NCBI GenBank assembly: GCA_964518725.1
Contig: CAZFKP010000010.1
Location: 1-64,000 of the forward strand
Length of the DNA stretch: 64,000 nucleotides
Source of the DNA: JANRKF01 sp964518725
GTDB taxonomy: Bacteria; Pseudomonadota; Alphaproteobacteria; Rickettsiales; SXRF01
Reading direction: 5' to 3'
Shown: positions 58,852 to 64,000 of the stretch, in pieces
Layout: every line of letters begins with the position of its first letter
Position numbering within the stretch: the first letter of the stretch is position 1
Notes under the pieces: generated by a model
Databases searched by the model: none
The model's input: only the letters and a program-made list of their open reading frames with translations
What the model was told of the DNA's origin: nothing
Position numbers and translations under genes: made by a program

Positions 58852-59357
58852 TCCCAGTCACCGATCATTTCCTGTATGTTTCAGGCAATACGCTTACCGC
58901 GTTTGGCCGCACCTATGCATGTGCCATCGGCAAGGGCGGCATCACCACCGACAAGCATGAAGGCGATGGCTGCACCCCCGTCGGCAGTTTTGCGTTGCGC
59001 GAATGCTGGTATCGTATGGATCGGCAGGAAGAGCCAAAAACCCGCCTGTCCATCAACATTATCCGCCCGGAAGATGGCTGGTGCGACGCCCCCACCCACC
59101 CAAGCTACAACCGCCATGTGCGCCTGCCGTTCGACGCTTCGCATGAGCTGATGTTTCGCGACGATGCGATCTACGACATCGTGGTGCCACTTGGCTACAA
59201 TGACGACCCCGTAATTCCAGGAAAAGGCAGCGCCATTTTCCTCCACGTCGCCCACGATGATTACCGCGACACCGAAGGGTGCATCGCCCTTGCCCGCGAC
59301 GACCTCCTGGAAGTGCTCGCAAAATGCGGCACGGGCACAATCATGGTGATCGCATGA
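58848..59357 (+). CDS. L,D-transpeptidase-like (YkuD fold, COG3786 type) protein without signal peptide
   Basis: 169 residues. TPVGSFALRECWYR, APTHPSYNRHVRLPF, and the active-site block IFLHVAHDDYRDTEGCIALA with His133 and Cys145 match the COG3786 branch of YkuD-fold enzymes, where the usual SHGC reads TEGC. Classical members cross-link peptidoglycan peptides in the periplasm, but no signal peptide is visible here. ATGA overlaps link it to both neighbours, so it is part of the same operon. Confidence 0.82.
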   Translation: MIPVTDHFLYVSGNTLTAFGRTYACAIGKGGITTDKHEGDGCTPVGSFALRECWYRMDRQEEPKTRLSINIIRPEDGWCDAPTHPSYNRHVRLPFDASHELMFRDDAIYDIVVPLGYNDDPVIPGKGSAIFLHVAHDDYRDTEGCIALARDDLLEVLAKCGTGTIMVIA

Positions 59358-60577
59358 CTTCCATCGAAAATCATGGTACCAACTATGGTGCAGCTGACAC
59401 CGCCATCCGGGAGATCGTCAACGGCCAGACAGTGCATTTTGCCCAGCGTACCGGTAAATATGAACTGGCAGATGGAGGCACCGCACCCTATCCAGTACAA
59501 AATGACCGCATGGCGGTGATCGAAATGCCGCAGGCGAATGAGAATTGCTTTGCCCTGCTGCTACGCGAAGCAATGGATGTGGCACGCAGAGTAACCCTGC
59601 AGGCAGCGGCGGCGCTATTGGCAAAAGGCGGCAGCGACGCCCTCGGCACGTGCACTGCCACCCTCGTTGCCTATGACCCACGCAGCTTCACGCTGGATGT
59701 TGCGTCGATTGATGACAGCCCGGCCTTCGTGGTGTTGGACGACGGCAAAAAAGTCGAAGCCGTGATGGTCACAACGCCGGTCGGCCACAAGCTTGAAGGG
59801 GTGGGCGAATTTATTTGCCGCGTCGGCGTGCCATCCCTGATCCAATACACGCAAGATGCGGATGGTACGCCGGTAAAAACCATCGCCTCCTACCCGGATG
59901 AAATCCGGAAACTGGCAACAGGCACACCCCACGCCGGAGCCATCGAACACCTGCTGGATCGCAACCTCGTCGAATATGGCAGCTACCGAGTAAACGGTCA
60001 CCCGCGGCACTTTGGCCAGATTGAACTTGAGGCGCTGAAAAATGAGGTCGCCGACCGCTATGGCATGAATAAGGACACTATTTCCATGCACCTCGTTGTC
60101 GCATCAGACGGCATTTGCAGCACAAAAGGCGAGGGCAACAATATCGACCGCGCCAATGAAAACTACCCGTTTTTCGATCTCGATAAAAAAGAATTCATTC
60201 CCAAACCCGGCCTGGATAACACGGCACGCCCGCCCAACCGCGTCGCCGAAGGCATCGTCAGGGAGCTGTATAAAGCGGCAAAGAGCCACTCCACCGGCAA
60301 CCTTGCCGACGACATGGCACAGTGGGCGGAAAACAGTAAAGCCTATGATAATTTATCCATCACCGTGGTGGAGGATTTGCGACAAGGTAAAGGCAAGCCG
60401 CTCGTTGCCTGTGTCGCCGATACGGCAGGCATGAAACCAAAACCCGCCGCGCAAATGGTGATAAGCACCCTGCAACTGACGCTTCCTCAACTGGACGCAC
60501 AGTACGGAGAGCAGTTCTTCGCCGGAGCGGAAGGGCTCAGAACAACATCCAGAAATGAACCAGCCCGACGCTCCTGA
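59354..60577 (+). CDS. Divergent PP2C-like protein phosphatase
   Basis: A 407-residue soluble protein. PPM/PP2C motifs appear in order: QNDRMAVIE (position of the NED motif, about 49-57), GTCTATLVAYD (98-108), DVASIDDSPAFVV (115-127), HLVVASDGICS (246-256) and YDNLSITVVE (331-340). The DGxGG motif that supplies a metal ligand is replaced (EMPQANE), so activity is uncertain. It overlaps the transpeptidase-like gene by ATGA (59354-59357). A Ser/Thr phosphatase acting on proteins of this operon is inferred. Confidence 0.65.
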   Translation: MTSIENHGTNYGAADTAIREIVNGQTVHFAQRTGKYELADGGTAPYPVQNDRMAVIEMPQANENCFALLLREAMDVARRVTLQAAAALLAKGGSDALGTCTATLVAYDPRSFTLDVASIDDSPAFVVLDDGKKVEAVMVTTPVGHKLEGVGEFICRVGVPSLIQYTQDADGTPVKTIASYPDEIRKLATGTPHAGAIEHLLDRNLVEYGSYRVNGHPRHFGQIELEALKNEVADRYGMNKDTISMHLVVASDGICSTKGEGNNIDRANENYPFFDLDKKEFIPKPGLDNTARPPNRVAEGIVRELYKAAKSHSTGNLADDMAQWAENSKAYDNLSITVVEDLRQGKGKPLVACVADTAGMKPKPAAQMVISTLQLTLPQLDAQYGEQFFAGAEGLRTTSRNEPARRS

Positions 60578-60693
60578 GGCACTACCGCACAATTAGTGCT
60601 CGCACTCATATAGCAAGCAATGGCGCAAAAAGACTTGCGCTTTTGCCTGCTTATAGCTAGCGTTCGGTCATCTTGAAACCGAAAGGAATTCTT
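60578..60693 (+). promoter_or_regulatory. Structured leader of ahcY
   Basis: Two hairpins lie in the 116-nt leader: GCGCAA-N6-TTGCGC followed by TTTT (about 60630-60651, attenuator-like), and TTCGGT-N9-ACCGAA ending directly at the AAGGAA ribosome-binding site. The second could sequester or expose the ribosome-binding site. The sequence does not match the SAH or SAM-II riboswitch cores that I can recall. Confidence 0.4.
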
Positions 60694-62004
60694 ATGCCTG
60701 CTACCGCTGCCAACGCTGCCTTCACCGATTATAAAGTTGCCGATATCGGCCTCGCCCAGTGGGGTCGCAACGAAATTTCCCTCGCCGAAACCGAAATGCC
60801 GGGGCTGATGGCGCTGCGCGCAGAATACGGCAAGGCACAGCCTCTGAAAGGCGCCAAAATCATCGGCTGCCTGCATATGACCATCCAAACCGCCGTGCTG
60901 ATCGAAACACTGACCGCGCTCGGCGCCGAAGTGCGCTGGTCGTCGTGCAACATATTCTCGACGCAGGATCAGGCCGCCGCCGCCATTGCCGCCGCCGGCA
61001 TTCCCGTGTTCGCATGGAAAGGCGAAACCGAAGAAGAATATGAATGGTGCATCGAGCAAACCATCAAGGCCGATGGCTGGGCACCAAACATGATCCTCGA
61101 TGATGGCGGCGATGCCACCATCATCCTCCATAACAAATACCCGGAACTGTTGAAAAACATCAAAGGCATTTCCGAAGAAACCACCACCGGCGTGCACCGC
61201 TTGCACGAAATGGTAAAAGCCGGCACGCTGAAAGTGCCTGCCATCGATGTGAACAACTCGGTTACCAAATCAAAATTCGACAATCTGTATGGCTGCCGCG
61301 AATCGCTGCCGGATGGTATCAAACGCGCCACCGACGTCATGCTCGCCGGTAAAATCTGCGTCGTCGCCGGGTTTGGTGACGTGGGCAAGGGCTGCGCCGC
61401 GTCACTCAAAACGCAAGGTGCCCGCGTGATCGTCACCGAAATCGACCCCATCTGCGCGCTGCAGGCCGCGATGGAAGGCTACCAGGTGACGACGATGGAA
61501 GAAGCCGCACCGATTGCCGATATTTTCGTCACCGCCACCGGCAACGAAGACATCATCACGCTCGATCACATGCGGGCGATGAAAGACCGCGCCATCGTCT
61601 GCAATATCGGCCACTTCGATTCCGAAATTCAGGTCGCCGCGCTCAAAAACCTGAAATGGAAAGAAATCAAACCGCAGGTGGATGAGATTGAATTCCCGGA
61701 TGGCAAACGCATCATCCTACTCGCCAAAGGCCGTTTGGTGAACCTCGGCTGCGCCACTGGCCACCCGAGTTTTGTGATGTCGACCAGCTTCAGCAACCAA
61801 GTGCTCGCGCAAATCGAGCTGTGGAACAACCACGCGAAATATAAAAACGATGTGTACGTACTGCCGAAACACCTCGATGAAAAAGTCGCAGCACTCCACC
61901 TCGGCAAGCTCGGCGTGAAACTCACCAAACTCACGGCGAAGCAAGCCAAATATATCAACGTGGATGTGAACGGCCCCTTCAAACCCGATGCTTACCGCTA
62001 TTAA
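60694..62004 (+). CDS. ahcY: S-adenosylhomocysteine hydrolase
   Basis: A 436-residue NAD-dependent enzyme splitting S-adenosylhomocysteine to adenosine and homocysteine. It has GCLHMTIQTAVLIETL, the NAD motif VVAGFGDVGKGCAASL, NIGHFDSEIQV, and the canonical C-terminus GPFKPDAYRY. It removes the product inhibitor of the methyltransferases in this window. AAAGGAAT precedes the ATG. Confidence 0.97.
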   Translation: MPATAANAAFTDYKVADIGLAQWGRNEISLAETEMPGLMALRAEYGKAQPLKGAKIIGCLHMTIQTAVLIETLTALGAEVRWSSCNIFSTQDQAAAAIAAAGIPVFAWKGETEEEYEWCIEQTIKADGWAPNMILDDGGDATIILHNKYPELLKNIKGISEETTTGVHRLHEMVKAGTLKVPAIDVNNSVTKSKFDNLYGCRESLPDGIKRATDVMLAGKICVVAGFGDVGKGCAASLKTQGARVIVTEIDPICALQAAMEGYQVTTMEEAAPIADIFVTATGNEDIITLDHMRAMKDRAIVCNIGHFDSEIQVAALKNLKWKEIKPQVDEIEFPDGKRIILLAKGRLVNLGCATGHPSFVMSTSFSNQVLAQIELWNNHAKYKNDVYVLPKHLDEKVAALHLGKLGVKLTKLTAKQAKYINVDVNGPFKPDAYRY

Positions 62005-62005
62005 G

Positions 62006-62362
62006 ATGGCAAGCGACATCAAGCGCATCGAGCCCGGCGCGCGCATGAGCGAGGCGGTGATCCATGGCGGGAAAATCTACACCGCCGGCATCGTCGCCGA
62101 TCGCATGGTCGGGAAATCGGTGTTTGAGCAAACCAAAGAAGTGCTTGAACAGATTGACGCACTGCTTGCCCAGGCAGGCAGCGACAAAACCAGAATCCTC
62201 AAAGCGAATATCTGGCTCACTGACATCAGCACGTTTGGTGACATGAACAAGGCATGGGACGCCTGGGTAGTGGCGGGGGAAACTCCGGCGCGTGCCACCG
62301 TGGAGGCGAAGCTCGCCGCCCCCGGCTACGATGTAGAAATCATGATCGAGGCGGCGGTTTAA
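62006..62362 (+). CDS. RidA/YjgF family protein
   Basis: A 118-residue Rid-like trimeric protein: SEAVIHGGKIYTAGIVAD, QTKEVLEQIDALLAQAGSDK, ILKANIWLTDI and the Arg in ETPARATVEAKLA. Archetypal RidA deaminates reactive enamines/imines; this subgroup is close to the YER057c/YjgH branch and its substrate is unknown. It starts 1 nt after ahcY, so is cotranscribed. Confidence 0.87.
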   Translation: MASDIKRIEPGARMSEAVIHGGKIYTAGIVADRMVGKSVFEQTKEVLEQIDALLAQAGSDKTRILKANIWLTDISTFGDMNKAWDAWVVAGETPARATVEAKLAAPGYDVEIMIEAAV

Positions 62363-62832
62363 TTTCCCTGCCGCTGCGCGCCGAACCCCGGCATCAGGCT
62401 GGTGCCGCTGCCTTTCCTGGGCATGACAACATTATCGCCACGCGGCGTGATCCCGGTATTCATCCCGGCATTGCCGATGCCCGTGCCAACGGGAGAAGTC
62501 AGGTAAGATGGGGTTGGATCCTCCCACTGATCGATCGGAATATCCGGTGCCGGACGCACCAATGTCTCCTCACCCGGCATCGTCACGTTCTGGCTTGGCC
62601 TCAGCTGCGCCTGATTCGGCGGCAGGCGGTACAGCGTCGCACCCGGCGGCGGCTTATAAGCCGTTCCCATCGATTTCTTGCCGCGCTCTTCATTAAATTT
62701 CTTGATGTCACGCGCCAGCGGGTCGCGCCCATACTTCTCGCGCTCGGCACGAATCTTATCCATTGGGTTGTTGCCAAACATGACCATCAGAACCACGAAG
62801 GCAACCGCAAGCAACATCAAAAATGGCGGCAT
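62359..62832 (-). CDS. Hypothetical membrane-anchored Pro/Gly-rich protein, 157 aa
   Basis: One N-terminal transmembrane helix (PPFLMLLAVAFVVLMVMFG), then a charged helix (MDKIRAEREKYGRDPLARDI) and a long Pro/Gly/Asn-rich, probably disordered tail. No family is recognised. It overlaps the RidA gene 3' end by 4 nt, and lies 18 bp downstream of argF on the same strand. Confidence 0.6.
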   Translation of the reverse strand: MPPFLMLLAVAFVVLMVMFGNNPMDKIRAEREKYGRDPLARDIKKFNEERGKKSMGTAYKPPPGATLYRLPPNQAQLRPSQNVTMPGEETLVRPAPDIPIDQWEDPTPSYLTSPVGTGIGNAGMNTGITPRGDNVVMPRKGSGTSLMPGFGAQRQGN

Positions 62833-62850
62833 TTCACTCTCCTGTCGCGA

Positions 62851-63765
62851 TTATATCACACCCAGACACCACAGTAAAACAGCCTTCTGCACATGCAGGC
62901 GGTTTTCCGCCTCATCGAACACACGCGACTGCGCGCCGTCGATGACATCGGTAGTGACTTCCTCGCCACGATGGGCAGGCAGGCAGTGCAGGAAAATGGC
63001 ATGCTTGTCCGCTTTTGCCATCAGCGCCGCATTCACCTGATATGGGGCGAGCAGCTTCATCTGCGTCTCAGCCTGAGCATCTCCCATCGACACCCACGTA
63101 TCGGCAATGACCGCGTGCGCGCCCGCGACTGCCGCTGCCGGGTCGGCACCGATCATGAGCTTGCCGCCCTTGGTACGCGCCCATTTTTCCACTTCGGGAA
63201 GCGGCGAAAGCTGCGGCGGACAAGCAATCCGCAACTCAGCACCCAGCAGCGCCGCAGCCTGGATCCAGCTATGCGCCACGTTGTTACCATCCCCCACCCA
63301 GGCAATCACCTTGCCTTGAATATCTCCGAGATTCTCCTCGAATGTCAGGATATCGGCCAGTATCTGGCAGGGATGGCTATATTCCGTCAGGCCGTTAATC
63401 ACAGGAACCTCGGCATTCTCCGCAAGCTCCAGCAATTTATCATGACTATGACAACGCAGCATGATGGCATCGACATAGCGTGACAGCACCTTCGCCGTAT
63501 CGGCCACCGTTTCACCGCGTCCGAGCTGCAACTCGCTGCCATTGAACGACAGCACATGACCGCCAAGCTCAACCATCGCCACCTCGAAGGAAACACGCGT
63601 GCGGGTAGAATTTTTCTCAAAGATCATTGCCAGTTTTTTGTGGCGCAGCGGATCGGTGAATTCGCAGGAAGCACGCTCTTTTTTCAGGCGCGCCGCATGG
63701 GCAAGCAAATGCCGCAGCGTGACGGCATCAATATCCGAAAGGTCTAAAAAATGACGTGGTTTCAT
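62851..63765 (-). CDS. argF: Ornithine carbamoyltransferase
   Basis: A 304-residue anabolic OTCase forming citrulline. The carbamoyl-phosphate site FEKNSTRTRVSFE is at about 47-59; MLRCHSHD, the ornithine loop DTWVSMGDAQ and the HCLPAHRGEEV motif are present. The start overlaps the argD stop (ATGA, 63762-63765), as in many alphaproteobacterial argDF operons. Confidence 0.96.
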   Translation of the reverse strand: MKPRHFLDLSDIDAVTLRHLLAHAARLKKERASCEFTDPLRHKKLAMIFEKNSTRTRVSFEVAMVELGGHVLSFNGSELQLGRGETVADTAKVLSRYVDAIMLRCHSHDKLLELAENAEVPVINGLTEYSHPCQILADILTFEENLGDIQGKVIAWVGDGNNVAHSWIQAAALLGAELRIACPPQLSPLPEVEKWARTKGGKLMIGADPAAAVAGAHAVIADTWVSMGDAQAETQMKLLAPYQVNAALMAKADKHAIFLHCLPAHRGEEVTTDVIDGAQSRVFDEAENRLHVQKAVLLWCLGVI

Positions 63766-64000
63766 AGTGTTTCCTCGCACACATTCGCCAAAATTGCAAG
63801 TGCCTCAGCCACCTGCGCCTCATTCACAATGAGCGGCGGAATAATCCGGATGACATGATCCTGCGCCGGGGATGTGAGCAAACGAGCCGTCCGCAATCGC
63901 TCCACCAGCGCATAATGCGGCACGTTTATCTTCAAACCGAGCAGCAAACCCTCGCCGCGAACCTCAGCAATCAGCGCCGGGAATTTTTTCTGCAAGGCCA
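63762..64000 (-). CDS. argD: Acetylornithine aminotransferase, C-terminal part (cut by window edge)
   Basis: The last about 79 codons: KKFPALIAEVRGEGLLLGLK, then HVIRIIPPLIVNEAQVAEAL, the typical C-terminal domain of class III PLP aminotransferases. Coupling to argF supports ArgD, which makes N-acetylornithine in arginine synthesis. The PLP-binding part lies outside the window. Confidence 0.93.
   Translation of the reverse strand, partial: ALQKKFPALIAEVRGEGLLLGLKINVPHYALVERLRTARLLTSPAQDHVIRIIPPLIVNEAQVAEALAILANVCEETL

Noticed and set aside
60578..60693. SAH or SAM-II riboswitch before ahcY
   Set aside because: Hairpins are present but the conserved core sequences of those classes are not seen; kept only as an unclassified leader.
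1..64000. CRISPR arrays, rRNA operons, intact prophage
   Set aside because: No regularly spaced direct repeats, no rRNA sequence and no phage structural or integrase genes were seen.

Overview
This 64 kb window looks like the chromosome of a free-living or facultatively host-associated alphaproteobacterium of moderate-to-high GC. The evidence is a DivL-type tyrosine pseudo-kinase, a phasin, the prs-rplY(CTC)-pth-ychF block, an alphaproteobacterial-type gshA-bolA pair, M16 peptidase, SURF1 and UbiA (respiratory quinone), and a TTAA-N7-TTAA CtrA-like site. Arginine, threonine, isoprenoid (DXP), glutathione and S-adenosylhomocysteine-recycling genes are present, so this is not a strongly reduced endosymbiont. 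I cannot name the genus from sequence alone.

Layout. 1-3169 (-): the N-terminal part of a very large two-partner-secretion adhesin, cut by the window edge. 3567-7830 (+): a lipid-modification operon (FAD oxidoreductase, DUF1365, cyclopropane-fatty-acid-synthase-like methyltransferase, chalcone-isomerase-like protein, DUF3833 lipoprotein). 7849-11222 (-): nrdA-nrdB-yciA behind a promoter overlapped by an NrdR-like box. 11530-19701: pirin, tRNA-Gln, a hypothetical gene with a CtrA-like box, tRNA-Phe, an APC permease/UspA fusion, uup and a COG2509 dehydrogenase. 19785-21000 is scarred: a truncated ompW behind an FNR/FixK-like box, an IS1595-type transposase remnant, a displaced 3' gene fragment, tRNA-Tyr, tRNA-fMet and a partial copy of the tRNA-fMet 5' end. 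21280-27533: a Cache-type histidine kinase, phasin, uvrC and a Kef-type antiporter. 27534-29092: an AT-rich orphan gene lying between the kef 3' end and a second, diverged copy of that 3' end. 29102-36806: a hypothetical gene, prs, rplY, pth, ychF, a tandem FKBP, an aspartate aminotransferase and an internally shortened acyltransferase.

36881-51868: tRNA-Leu, lon, a methyltransferase, purU-divL, an EAL protein, ubiA, rsmE-gshA-bolA, an M16 peptidase-thrC pair, a hypothetical gene and SURF1. 51961-54722: a redox/metal cluster (peroxiredoxin, tandem DUF305, trxB, two paralogous small lipoproteins, the second interrupted by an in-frame TGA). 54830-55913: a LysR regulator flanked by matching palindromes, then a structured, possibly non-coding transcript ending in a strong terminator. 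55990-60577: dxs followed by a tightly coupled set of two tandem glycine-rich membrane paralogues with a shared SYMSGKNYWGEGYREE box, an L,D-transpeptidase-like protein and a divergent PP2C-like phosphatase; the last three start codons are coupled by ATGA overlaps or near-abutment. This is the best candidate for an undescribed system here. 60694-64000: ahcY, a RidA-like protein, a hypothetical membrane-anchored protein, argF and the 3' part of argD.

Functional themes are envelope and lipid modification, thiol/peroxide homeostasis, nucleotide synthesis, cell-cycle signalling through DivL, and proteostasis (Lon, FKBP). All functions rest on recognisable motifs and gene order. No database search was run.
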